From Methylocystaceae bacterium (GTDB taxonomy: Bacteria; Pseudomonadota; Alphaproteobacteria; Rhizobiales; Beijerinckiaceae), in the NCBI GenBank assembly GCA_003152255.1, contig PLZT01000629.1, positions 1-22,942 on the forward strand: 22,942 nucleotides of DNA, in the 5' to 3' direction. Below are positions 9,855 through 17,333 of the stretch, in pieces (position 1 is the first letter of the stretch; every line of letters begins with the position of its first letter). A program made the translations under genes and the position numbers. The notes beneath the pieces are model-generated. The model was not told where the DNA came from, did no database searches, and was given only the letters and a program-made list of their open reading frames with translations.

Positions 9855-10607
9855 ATGTCGAATTCGACCCAACATGCTCCCGCCTCGGGCCTGGGAAAGC
9901 TGCTCGAGACCAACTCGATCCTCCTGCTGCTCGGCATTCTGCTGATGATTTCAGTCGGCGGCCTCGTCGAGATCGTGCCCTTGTTCTATCTCAAGAGCAC
10001 GATCGAGCAGGTCGAGGGCGTGCGGCCCTATACGCCGCTCGAACTCGTCGGCTTCAACATCTATGTGCGCGAGGGCTGCTACACTTGCCATTCGCAGATG
10101 ATCCGGCCGCTACGCGACGAGGTGGAGCGCTACGGCCATTACTCGCTCGCGGCCGAGAGCATGTATGACCATCCGCATCAATGGGGCTCGAAGCGCAACG
10201 GCCCAGACCTCGCGCGCGTCGGCGGCAAATATTCGAACGACTGGCAGCGCGATCATTTGCGCGATCCGCGCGCGGTGGTGCCGTCCTCGATCATGCCGGG
10301 CTACGCCTTCCTGTCGAAGGCGCCCGTCAACGGCGCCCATCTCGCCGAGCAGATGCGCCTGTTGCGCGTGGTCGGCGTGCCTTACAGCGACGAGCAGATC
10401 GACAATGCGACGGCCGATCTTGCCGCGCAGGCGGCCTCCGACGACGCGGGCGGCACGGATTTGCAGAAGCGCTATCCCAACGCCGTGCTCGGCGACGTAG
10501 CCGGCAAGTCTTCCATCACCGAGGAAGACGCGCTGATCGCCTATCTACAGCATCTCGGCGTCTCCGTGGACTTCAAGCTGTACGACGACAAGGCCAACAT
10601 CAGGTGA
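9855..10607 (+). CDS. ccoO: Cytochrome cbb3 oxidase monoheme subunit II (CcoO/FixO)
   Basis: CcoO is the membrane-anchored monoheme cytochrome c that passes electrons from CcoP to CcoN. The 250-residue product has an N-terminal anchor helix (about 22-45), one heme c site CYTCH (C75, C78, H79) and a probable axial methionine M147 in SSIMPGY. The REGCYTCHSQMIRPLRDE context is diagnostic of CcoO. I chose ATG 9855 because it directly follows the ccoN stop by 11 bases with GAGGACGAG upstream; the longer open frame back to 9603 overlaps ccoN and is not conserved. A hairpin separates it from ccoQ. Confidence 0.97.
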   Translation: MSNSTQHAPASGLGKLLETNSILLLLGILLMISVGGLVEIVPLFYLKSTIEQVEGVRPYTPLELVGFNIYVREGCYTCHSQMIRPLRDEVERYGHYSLAAESMYDHPHQWGSKRNGPDLARVGGKYSNDWQRDHLRDPRAVVPSSIMPGYAFLSKAPVNGAHLAEQMRLLRVVGVPYSDEQIDNATADLAAQAASDDAGGTDLQKRYPNAVLGDVAGKSSITEEDALIAYLQHLGVSVDFKLYDDKANIR

Positions 10608-10615
10608 ATCTCATA

Positions 10616-10635
10616 GGGCGTCAGGCAAGACGCCC
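10616..10635 (+). repeat. Intercistronic hairpin between ccoO and ccoQ
   Basis: GGGCGTC (10616-10622) pairs perfectly with GACGCCC (10629-10635) over a six-base loop. It begins nine bases after the ccoO stop and ends just before the ccoQ ribosome binding site (GGAGG at 10643). No T-tract follows. A role in RNA processing or in tuning ccoQP translation is inferred. Confidence 0.5.
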
Positions 10636-10652
10636 GTCCGACGGAGGAAACC

Positions 10653-10820
10653 ATGACGACCGGAGACGTTTCCACTTTCGAGGCGTGGCGGGATTTCGCC
10701 GCGTCCTGGGGCTTCGCCTATTTCGCCCTAATCTTCATCGGCGCGCTCGCCTATGTGTTGCGGCCTTCCCGCCGTGAATACTTCGACGAGGCCGGCAAAA
10801 TTCCGCTGCGGGAGGACTGA
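10653..10820 (+). CDS. ccoQ: Cytochrome cbb3 oxidase small subunit IV (CcoQ/FixQ)
   Basis: This is a 55-residue small membrane subunit that stabilises CcoP association with the CcoNO core. It has one membrane helix (about 19-36, including FAYFALIFIGALAYVL) followed by RPSRREYFDEAG, close to the classic CcoQ pattern of a helix and a short polar tail with RP and a following acidic segment. A strong GGAGGAAA lies three to four bases from ATG 10653. The gene is flanked by ccoO and ccoP, two bases before the latter, whose binding site (GGGAGG) lies inside the end of ccoQ, indicating translational coupling. Confidence 0.93.
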   Translation: MTTGDVSTFEAWRDFAASWGFAYFALIFIGALAYVLRPSRREYFDEAGKIPLRED

Positions 10821-10822
10821 GA

Positions 10823-11713
10823 ATGTCCGTGGACAATCTGCACGACAGCAAAATTCGCATCGACGAGCATAGCGGCACGCCCACAACCGGGCATGAATGG
10901 GACGGTATAGAGGAACTCAATACGCCGCTGCCGCGCTGGTGGGTGTGGACCTTCTACGCGACCGTGATTTGGTCGCTCGCCTATTGCGTTGTTTATCCGG
11001 CCTGGCCGCTGCTGCATGGCGCGACCGAGGGCGTCCTCGGATGGCACTCGCGCGCGGCGGTGGTCCAGGATATCGCCGATCTGCAAGCGACCCGCGCGCC
11101 GATTCTCGCCAAGATCAAGGACGCGCCGCTGGAGTCCATCGAGCAAAATCCGGAACTGCTCGCCGCGGCGCGCACTGTCGGCCGGGTGGCCTTCCTCAAC
11201 AATTGCGCCGCTTGCCATGGCGCCGGCGCGCAGGGGGCGAAGGGATATCCCAATCTCAACACCGACGCCTGGATCTGGGGCGGCAAGCTCGCCGACATCA
11301 AGTCCACGATCGAGCACGGCGTGCGTTGGGACGCCGACAAGCAAACCCGTGTTTCGTCCATGCCGGCCTTTGGGCGCGACGGCATTCTGACGCCAGGGCA
11401 GGTCTCCGACGTGGCGGATTATGTGCGCACCATGGCCGATCTGCCCGACGCGATCGCGCCCGAGCCGAAGGGCGAAAAGCTCTTCAATGAGAATTGCGCG
11501 GCTTGCCACGGGGTTAACGGCGAGGGCAATCGTGAGGTCGGCGCGCCCAATCTGTTCGACGCGGTCTGGCTCTATGGCTCCGATAAGGCGGTCGTTATGA
11601 CTCGCGTCAATCAGGGCGGCGGCGGCGTGATGCCGGCCTGGAAAGGCCGCCTCGACGACACCACGATCAAGGCGCTTACTGTTTACGTCCACTCGCTCGG
11701 CGGCGGTCAGTAA
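10823..11713 (+). CDS. ccoP: Cytochrome cbb3 oxidase diheme subunit III (CcoP/FixP)
   Basis: CcoP is the diheme cytochrome c subunit that accepts electrons from soluble or membrane cytochromes and hands them to CcoO. The 296-residue product has an N-terminal soluble segment with the DGIEELNTPLPRWW signature, a membrane helix at about 40-62, and two CAACH heme c motifs (C128/C131/H132 and C225/C228/H229). M180 and M270 are likely axial ligands. Length and domain order are those of standard FixP. ATG 10823 follows ccoQ by two bases. A 15-bp hairpin follows the stop codon and probably marks the end of the most abundant transcript segment. Confidence 0.98.
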   Translation: MSVDNLHDSKIRIDEHSGTPTTGHEWDGIEELNTPLPRWWVWTFYATVIWSLAYCVVYPAWPLLHGATEGVLGWHSRAAVVQDIADLQATRAPILAKIKDAPLESIEQNPELLAAARTVGRVAFLNNCAACHGAGAQGAKGYPNLNTDAWIWGGKLADIKSTIEHGVRWDADKQTRVSSMPAFGRDGILTPGQVSDVADYVRTMADLPDAIAPEPKGEKLFNENCAACHGVNGEGNREVGAPNLFDAVWLYGSDKAVVMTRVNQGGGGVMPAWKGRLDDTTIKALTVYVHSLGGGQ

Positions 11714-11716
11714 GCA

Positions 11717-11749
11717 CGCGCGCCGGCCTCACGCTGAGGCCGGCGCGCG
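11717..11749 (+). repeat. Strong 15-bp hairpin between ccoP and ccoG
   Basis: A perfect inverted repeat (11717-11731 with 11735-11749) forms a 15-bp, GC-rich stem with a three-base loop, starting three bases after the ccoP stop. No T-run follows, so it is not a textbook intrinsic terminator. It could protect the ccoNOQP mRNA 3' end, attenuate read-through into ccoGHIS, or act as a processing site. The structure is seen; the role is inferred. Confidence 0.75.
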
Positions 11750-11764
11750 GCTCCGCTCAAACTC

Positions 11765-11774
11765 AAGGAAGGGG
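11765..11774 (+). promoter_or_regulatory. Ribosome binding site supporting the TTG start of ccoG
   Basis: AAGGAAGGGG lies six bases before TTG 11781. No ATG or GTG of the same frame is as well placed, so this site decides the start of ccoG. Confidence 0.65.
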
Positions 11775-11780
11775 CCTAGC

Positions 11781-13235
11781 TTGTCCAGTTCAGAGACCGC
11801 GTCCCACGGCAATGCCGACGGCGCTCTCTACGCGCCCGCGCGCAAGATCTACCCCAAGAAGGTCGATGGCGAGTTTCGCCGGATCAAATGGGGCATTCAA
11901 CTGTTCACGCTGGCGATTTACTATCTGCTGCCCTTCGTGCGTTGGCATCGCGGCGCGGGCGAGCCGTCGCAGGCGGTGCTGGTGGATCTGGAACACCGCC
12001 GCTTCTATTTCTTCTTCATCGAGATTTGGCCGCAGGAGGTCTATTACGCCACCGGCCTGTTGATCGTCGCCGCGCTGACGCTGTTCCTTATGAACGCCGT
12101 CGCCGGCCGCATCTGGTGCGGCTACATGTGTCCGCAGACGGTCTGGACCGATTTGTTCCAGATGACCGAACGCTGGATCGAGGGCGACGCGCGCGAACGC
12201 ATGCGCAAGGACGCCGGCCGCTGGACCTTGCAACGAATTCGCGAGAAACTCGCCAAGCACGCGCTGTGGCTGCTGATCGCCTGGTGGACCGGCGGCGCAT
12301 GGGTGCTTTATTTCGCCGACGCGCCGACGCTCGTCCACGAGCTCGCCACTTTCGCGCCGGGCTGCGGCCAGGCCTATATGTGGATCGGCATTTTCACCTT
12401 CACGACCTATGTGCTCGCGGGGGTCATGCGTGAGCAGACGTGCCTTTATATGTGTCCCTGGCCGCGCATCCAGGCGGCGCTGACCGACGAATACGCGCTC
12501 AACGTCACCTACCGCTACGATCGCGGCGAACCGCGCGAATCGCTGAAACACGCGACGCTGCTGCGGGCGCAGGGGAAGCCGGCGGGGGATTGCGTCGACT
12601 GCGGCCAATGCATCGCCGTTTGTCCGACCGGCGTCGATATTCGCCACGGCGCCTCGCTCGGCTGCATCCAATGCGGATTATGCATCGACGCATGCGACAG
12701 CGTCATGGAGAAGATCGGCCGGCCGACGCGGCTGATCGCCTACGACACCGAGATGAACATCAAGCGCCGCCAATGCGGCGAACCGTCGATCTATAAGCCG
12801 ATCCGCGCGCGGACCATCATTTACGCCGCGCTGATCGTCGCCATCGGTGGGTTCATGATGTTCACCCTGGCGACGCGCGGCGATATGCGGCTCAACGTGC
12901 TGCACGACCGCAACCCTCTGACGGTGACGTTGAAGGATGGAAGCGTGCGCAACGCCTATACGATCCGCATCTCGAACATGAAGGCGGCGACTCGCCGGTT
13001 CACGCTGGAGATCGCGGGCGCGGCGGGCGCGCAGATTGATCTCGTGGGCGAGACGGCCGATACACAGGGCCACCTCATCGTCGAGGTCGGTGTCGACCAG
13101 ACGCGCGAGGCGCGCGTGCTGGTGACAATGCGTGGCGCGCATGGGGCGGATACGCCGCTTCCGCTGACCTTCACCGCGCGCGAAATCGGCGGCGGCGCCA
13201 GCATATCCGCGAAGGACGTATTCCTTTGGCGTTAG
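11781..13235 (+). CDS. ccoG: Cytochrome oxidase assembly ferredoxin-like protein CcoG/FixG
   Basis: CcoG is a polytopic membrane iron-sulfur protein needed for cbb3 biogenesis and reported to act as a cupric reductase. The 484-residue product begins with LYAPARKIYPKKVDGEF, a CcoG hallmark, and has the membrane region with GRIWCGYMCPQTVWTD (C113, C117) and CLYMCPWPRIQ (C221, C225). Two 4Fe-4S clusters follow (C271, C274, C277, C281 and C295, C298, C301, C305). A last helix at about 343-365 precedes a C-terminal Ig-like domain. Translation appears to start at TTG, supported by AAGGAAGGGG six bases upstream. It opens the ccoGHIS assembly half of the locus, 67 bases after ccoP. Confidence 0.96.
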   Translation: MSSSETASHGNADGALYAPARKIYPKKVDGEFRRIKWGIQLFTLAIYYLLPFVRWHRGAGEPSQAVLVDLEHRRFYFFFIEIWPQEVYYATGLLIVAALTLFLMNAVAGRIWCGYMCPQTVWTDLFQMTERWIEGDARERMRKDAGRWTLQRIREKLAKHALWLLIAWWTGGAWVLYFADAPTLVHELATFAPGCGQAYMWIGIFTFTTYVLAGVMREQTCLYMCPWPRIQAALTDEYALNVTYRYDRGEPRESLKHATLLRAQGKPAGDCVDCGQCIAVCPTGVDIRHGASLGCIQCGLCIDACDSVMEKIGRPTRLIAYDTEMNIKRRQCGEPSIYKPIRARTIIYAALIVAIGGFMMFTLATRGDMRLNVLHDRNPLTVTLKDGSVRNAYTIRISNMKAATRRFTLEIAGAAGAQIDLVGETADTQGHLIVEVGVDQTREARVLVTMRGAHGADTPLPLTFTAREIGGGASISAKDVFLWR

Positions 13236-13275
13236 CGCCGTCGCGCAATGACGCCTTTCGAGCAGGAGAACTCCG

Positions 13276-13797
13276 ATGTCGTCTTACGATCTCGTTCCAG
13301 GCAAGACTGGCGCCGACAAGGGAAGGCCGCTCACCGGCTGGATGGTGCTGGCCATGCTGCTGGCGTTTTTCGGCGTGATCGGCTCCGTCAACGCGGTCAT
13401 GGTCTATTCCGCGCTGTCCACATTCAGCGGCGAGGTCGAGGCGCATCCTTATGAACGTGGAATAGCCTACAACCGCGAGATCGCCAGCGCGCGCGAACAG
13501 GCGGCCCGTGGCTGGAAGGTCGACGCGTCGCTGGAGCGTCTTTCCTCGGGCGAGACGCGGATCGCGGTCGTGGCGCGCGACGCCAGCGGCGCCGATATTT
13601 CCGGCGTGGAACTCGCCGCCAATCTGGCCTCTCCCACCGATAAAAAGCAGGATGTGCCGGCGAAACTGCTGGAGATCGCGCCGGGGCGGTTCGAGGCCCG
13701 CGTCGTCGTGGCGCCCGGCGCGCGCGATCTCGTGCTGACGGCTTCACAGGGCGGCCGCGAGGTCTTCCGCTCCCGCAACCGCCTGCAAATCGATTGA
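13276..13797 (+). CDS. ccoH: Cytochrome cbb3 assembly protein CcoH/FixH
   Basis: CcoH is a small single-pass membrane protein that associates with the oxidase and is required for its assembly or stability. The 173-residue product has a membrane helix at about 22-45 preceded by the conserved LTGWMVLAML stretch, the NAVMVYSAL motif in the second half of the helix, and a beta-rich periplasmic domain (about 60-170), with YNREIASAREQAARGWK typical of FixH. ATG 13276 has AGGAGA about eight bases upstream. It lies 40 bases after ccoG and seven before ccoI, consistent with one operon. Confidence 0.94.
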   Translation: MSSYDLVPGKTGADKGRPLTGWMVLAMLLAFFGVIGSVNAVMVYSALSTFSGEVEAHPYERGIAYNREIASAREQAARGWKVDASLERLSSGETRIAVVARDASGADISGVELAANLASPTDKKQDVPAKLLEIAPGRFEARVVVAPGARDLVLTASQGGREVFRSRNRLQID

Positions 13798-13804
13798 GCT
13801 CGCC

Positions 13805-16012
13805 ATGAGCGCGCCCGCTCTCGATTTCGAGGCGCTTGTCACGCGCGGCAAGGACGGTTCGTTTCGCTTGGAGGCGGCGATCGAGGGGATGACCTGCGCC
13901 GCCTGCATCGGCGATATCGAATCCGCCCTGCGCAATCTTCCCGGCCTCATCGCCGCGCGCGTTAACTACACCAATCGGCGGCTGTCGCTGGAGTGGCGCG
14001 AAAGCGCGTTCGAACTGGCGGGCGTTTTCGAGCGTCTGCGCCGCATGGGTTATCGCCTGCACCCGTTCGAACTCGCCAGCGGCGAGCGCGTGGAAGAGGA
14101 GGCCTCGAAACGACTGTTGCGCTGTCTCGCCATCGCCGCCTTCGCGGCGATGAACATCATGCTGCTGTCCGCGGCCGTGTGGATCGGCGAGGACACGGAC
14201 ATCGATCCGGCGACGCGCGATATGTTCCACGGCCTCTCGGCGTTGATCGCATTGCCGGCGGCGGCTTTCGCGGGCCAGCCCTTCTTCGAGAGCGCCTTCA
14301 ACGCGCTGCGCGCGCGCCGGCTCAACATGGACGTTCCGATCTCGCTCGGCGTCGTGCTCGCCTTGGCCATGTCGGTCTATGAGACGCTTACTCATGCGCA
14401 GCGCGCTTATTTCGACAGCGCGATCATGCTGCTCGCCTTTCTCCTGCTCGGGCGCTATCTCGACGCCGCGATGCGCCGCAAGACGCGGGGCGTCGCCGCC
14501 AATCTCGCCGCGTTGCGCGCGCCGCTCGCCTGCCGCCTCGGCGCGGACGGCCGCGAGACGATGGTCGCGGCGGCGGCGCTGCGGCGTGGCGATCGCGTGC
14601 TCGCGCGTCCGGGCGAAGTTCTGCCAGCCGATGGCGTCGTGATCGCCGGCGCCTCGACGCTCGACGAGGGCATCGTCACCGGCGAAACCGCGCGCCGTCC
14701 CGTCGCCCGCGGCGAGCGGGTTTACGCCGGCAGCCTGAACCATGACGGCGCGCTGACGCTGGAAGTCGAGGCGGCCGGGGCCGGCACGCTGCTTGGCGAG
14801 ATCGAGCGCCTGCTGGAGAAGGCGACGAGCGCGCGCTCGCGCTATGTGCGGCTCGCCGATCGCGTCTCGCGATTTTACGCGCCCGTGGTGCATCTGGCCG
14901 CGCTGGCGACCGCGCTGTTCTGGTTGTGGCGCGGCGCGTCGATCCACGACGCGCTGGTGACGGCCATCTCCGTGCTGATCGTCACCTGTCCTTGCGCGCT
15001 CGCGCTCGCCGTGCCGGCGGTGCAGGTGGTCGCCAGCGGCGCCTTGTTCCGCGGGGGCGTATTGCTCAACGCCGCCGACGCGCTCGAACGCTTCGCGCAA
15101 ATCGACACGGTGGTGTTCGACAAAACGGGCACGCTGACCTCGCCTCATCCTTGCGTCGTCAACGCGCGAGACTTCGACTCGGAGATTGTCGAACACGCGG
15201 CGGGTCTCGCGCGCGCCAGCAGCCATCCGCTGGCCCAGGCCGTGGCGCGCGCGCGGCCCGACGCGCCTTTGCTCGCCGATGCGACGGAAGAGCGCGGGCA
15301 GGGGGTGCGCGCGCTGATCGATGGCGCCGAGGCGCGGCTGGGCTCGCCCGGTTTTTGTGGGCTTGAGGAGGAAGTCGCGGATCTTGGCGCGCTGGCGCCG
15401 GACGTCTCGCTGGTCGCCTTCCGCCACGGCCCGCGTCACGCGCTGTTCCAGTTGCGCCAGACCTTGCGGAGCGACGCGGCCCAAACCCTCGCGGCGCTGG
15501 CGCGGCGCGGGCTCGCCATAGAAATCCTCTCGGGCGACCGCGCCGAGGCGGTGGAGTCCGTCGCCAAGGCGCTCGATGTCGCCAATTGGCGGGGTGGGCT
15601 GAAGCCGGCCGAAAAGGTTGCGCGGATCGAGGCGTTGCGGGCGGCGGGCCGCAAGGTTCTGATGGTCGGCGACGGGCTGAACGACGCGCCGGCCCTCGCC
15701 AGCGCTCACGCCTCCATGTCGCCGATCGACGCGACGCAGGTCACGCAGGCGGCGGCCGACGCGGTGTTTTTGGGCGATCGGCTCGCGCCCGTGCTGGCGA
15801 CGGTCGAGACAAGCGTGGAGGCGCAGTGGGTCATGCGCCAAAACCTCGCGCTTTCGGTGATCTACAATCTGTTCGCCACGCCGCTCGCCATGCTCGGGCT
15901 GTTGACGCCGCTGATCGCCGCCGCGGCCATGTCGGGCTCGTCGCTCCTGGTGACGTTGAACGCCCTGCGCACGGGCAAGCAGGTGCGCGGACTCGGCGAG
16001 GGCGCGCCATGA
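13805..16012 (+). CDS. ccoI: Copper-translocating P1B-type ATPase CcoI/FixI
   Basis: CcoI is a copper-exporting P-type ATPase that moves Cu(I) across the inner membrane for insertion into the CuB site of CcoN. The 735-residue product has an N-terminal heavy-metal-associated domain with GMTCAAC (C31, C34), the transmembrane metal motif CPC at 395-397, the phosphorylation site DKTGT (D439), the SHPLA block around 473 typical of copper ATPases, and GDGLNDAP at 622-629. The actuator motif reads TGET (usual TGES), a mild variation. The start lies seven bases after ccoH with only a weak binding site, suggesting coupling. The stop overlaps the ccoS start (ATGA). A long open frame opposite it is a shadow of its GC-rich codons. 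Confidence 0.97.
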   Translation: MSAPALDFEALVTRGKDGSFRLEAAIEGMTCAACIGDIESALRNLPGLIAARVNYTNRRLSLEWRESAFELAGVFERLRRMGYRLHPFELASGERVEEEASKRLLRCLAIAAFAAMNIMLLSAAVWIGEDTDIDPATRDMFHGLSALIALPAAAFAGQPFFESAFNALRARRLNMDVPISLGVVLALAMSVYETLTHAQRAYFDSAIMLLAFLLLGRYLDAAMRRKTRGVAANLAALRAPLACRLGADGRETMVAAAALRRGDRVLARPGEVLPADGVVIAGASTLDEGIVTGETARRPVARGERVYAGSLNHDGALTLEVEAAGAGTLLGEIERLLEKATSARSRYVRLADRVSRFYAPVVHLAALATALFWLWRGASIHDALVTAISVLIVTCPCALALAVPAVQVVASGALFRGGVLLNAADALERFAQIDTVVFDKTGTLTSPHPCVVNARDFDSEIVEHAAGLARASSHPLAQAVARARPDAPLLADATEERGQGVRALIDGAEARLGSPGFCGLEEEVADLGALAPDVSLVAFRHGPRHALFQLRQTLRSDAAQTLAALARRGLAIEILSGDRAEAVESVAKALDVANWRGGLKPAEKVARIEALRAAGRKVLMVGDGLNDAPALASAHASMSPIDATQVTQAAADAVFLGDRLAPVLATVETSVEAQWVMRQNLALSVIYNLFATPLAMLGLLTPLIAAAAMSGSSLLVTLNALRTGKQVRGLGEGAP

Positions 16013-16167
16013 CCGTATTGCTGTTTCTCGTGCCGCTGGCGCTCGCCCTGGGCTTTGTTGGCCTGATGAGCTTTCTCTGGTCCCTGAAATCGGGCCAATA
16101 CGACGATCTCGACGGCGCGGCGCAACGCGTGCTGTCGGACGACGACATCGAGGAGGAGCGGCGGTGA
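16009..16167 (+). CDS. ccoS: Cytochrome cbb3 maturation protein CcoS/FixS
   Basis: CcoS is a very small membrane protein required for incorporation of heme and copper cofactors into CcoN. The 52-residue product has one helix (about 3-24) followed by SLKSGQYDDLDGAA, the signature of the family, and an acidic tail. Its ATG overlaps the ccoI stop by the ATGA arrangement, and its own stop overlaps the GTG start of the following transporter gene, so all three are probably translationally coupled. Confidence 0.95.
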   Translation: MTVLLFLVPLALALGFVGLMSFLWSLKSGQYDDLDGAAQRVLSDDDIEEERR

Positions 16168-17264
16168 GCGTCGACGATCTGAGAATGCGTCCGGGCGAAC
16201 TGGCCTGTGTCTGCGGCTCGTCCGAAGGCGGTGACGACGCGCTCGACGCGCATGATCTCGGCCGCCTCGCCGCCGGCTTTGGTCTCTCGGCGCTGGCGCA
16301 GGCTCTGGTGCTCTCGACCTTGCCCGAGGCAAGCCGTCTTCTCGCGCCGACGCTCGATCGGCTTGGCTGGCCCTATGCGCTGCTGCTGGTCGGCGCGGCG
16401 CTCGCGACCTTTCCGGCCGCGTTTTTGATCGACGCCTTCGGGCGGCGCTCCGCCTTCGCGCTGGGCGCAAGTCTTGGCGTCGCGGGCGGATTGCTGACCG
16501 CCTTCGCGGCGTCGCGCGGAAATTTTTCAGCGCTGTGCCTTGGCGCCTTCTGGCTTGGGCTCGCTCAGGGTTTCGCCCTGTTTTATCGCCACATAGCGGC
16601 GCGCGGCTCGGCGCTGGCGACGCGCGCGGGTCTCGTGGTTCTGGCCGGCGGGGCGTTGGCGGCGGCCGGAGCGCCGGCGTTGATCCGCTTCGGCGCGCTG
16701 TTCGGCGAGGGCGTCGGACCACTGCTGATCATCGCCGCGGCGCTGCACGCGCTCGCCTTGTGGGCAGCGACCCGCCTGCCGCACGCGATAGCGCCGATAA
16801 GATTGGAGGCGCGTCCCGCCGCCGCCTCGTCGTGGCGTTTTGTCGCCGCGACGCTCGGCGGCGCGCTAGGCTGGTTCCTGATGGCGGCCGGGATGTTGCA
16901 TGGACCGTTGCAACTCTCGCTATGCCAGGCGTCGCGCGGCTTTATCGGCGCTGCGATGGCGTGGCATCTGCTCGCCATGTATGGGCCGGCGGCGCTCGCC
17001 GCGCGCTGGCCGAAGCTGGCGCCGCCCGCCCTGTCCATGCTCTCCGGGCTGGCGGCGATGCTTGTGGCGCTGGGCGCCGTGCGCGCCGGGGCGAGCGTTT
17101 TCAGCGTGACGGCGGCGATGATGGTCATCGGCGCGGGATGGTCGCTGGTCAATGTCGGCGCCATGCGCCTGCTGCATGACAAGGGCCGCCCGCCGCGGTT
17201 GGCGCTGGCGCTGCACGATCTTTGTCTGCTGAGCGCGGCGGCGGCGGGGGCGTTGGCGTTTTAG
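16164..17264 (+). CDS. MFS transporter, CcoA-like copper importer candidate
   Basis: This is a 366-residue transporter of the major facilitator superfamily with about eleven hydrophobic segments. Helix 7 carries MxxxM (M240, M244) and helix 8 carries HxxxM (H268, M272), separated by exactly the spacing I recall for the Rhodobacter capsulatus copper importer CcoA (M233, M237, H261, M265). C254 sits where I recall a functional Cys (C247), while the position matching M269 is Ala (A276). CcoA imports copper for cbb3 oxidase, so the context fits. The GTG start at 16164 overlaps the ccoS stop. The protein ends right after a segment that looks like helix 11, so the last helix expected of a 12-helix MFS protein appears missing. 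The substrate is inferred; a general MFS drug or metabolite transporter is the alternative. Confidence 0.75.
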   Translation: MSVDDLRMRPGELACVCGSSEGGDDALDAHDLGRLAAGFGLSALAQALVLSTLPEASRLLAPTLDRLGWPYALLLVGAALATFPAAFLIDAFGRRSAFALGASLGVAGGLLTAFAASRGNFSALCLGAFWLGLAQGFALFYRHIAARGSALATRAGLVVLAGGALAAAGAPALIRFGALFGEGVGPLLIIAAALHALALWAATRLPHAIAPIRLEARPAAASSWRFVAATLGGALGWFLMAAGMLHGPLQLSLCQASRGFIGAAMAWHLLAMYGPAALAARWPKLAPPALSMLSGLAAMLVALGAVRAGASVFSVTAAMMVIGAGWSLVNVGAMRLLHDKGRPPRLALALHDLCLLSAAAAGALAF

Positions 17265-17333
17265 GCGGTGGTCGGCCGCGCCGTCGAGGCGAGGAATCGC
17301 GACCGCGAGCGGAGCCGAGGCTTATCCAGCGAA

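Noticed and set aside
11717..11749. Intrinsic terminator after ccoP
   Set aside because: The stem is very strong but no T-tract follows, so I list it as a hairpin with an open role rather than a terminator.
13424..15841. An 805-codon open frame opposite ccoH and ccoI
   Set aside because: It is antisense to a complete, motif-bearing P-type ATPase; its product is Arg/Ala/Gly-rich without domains, as expected from GC-rich codon shadows.
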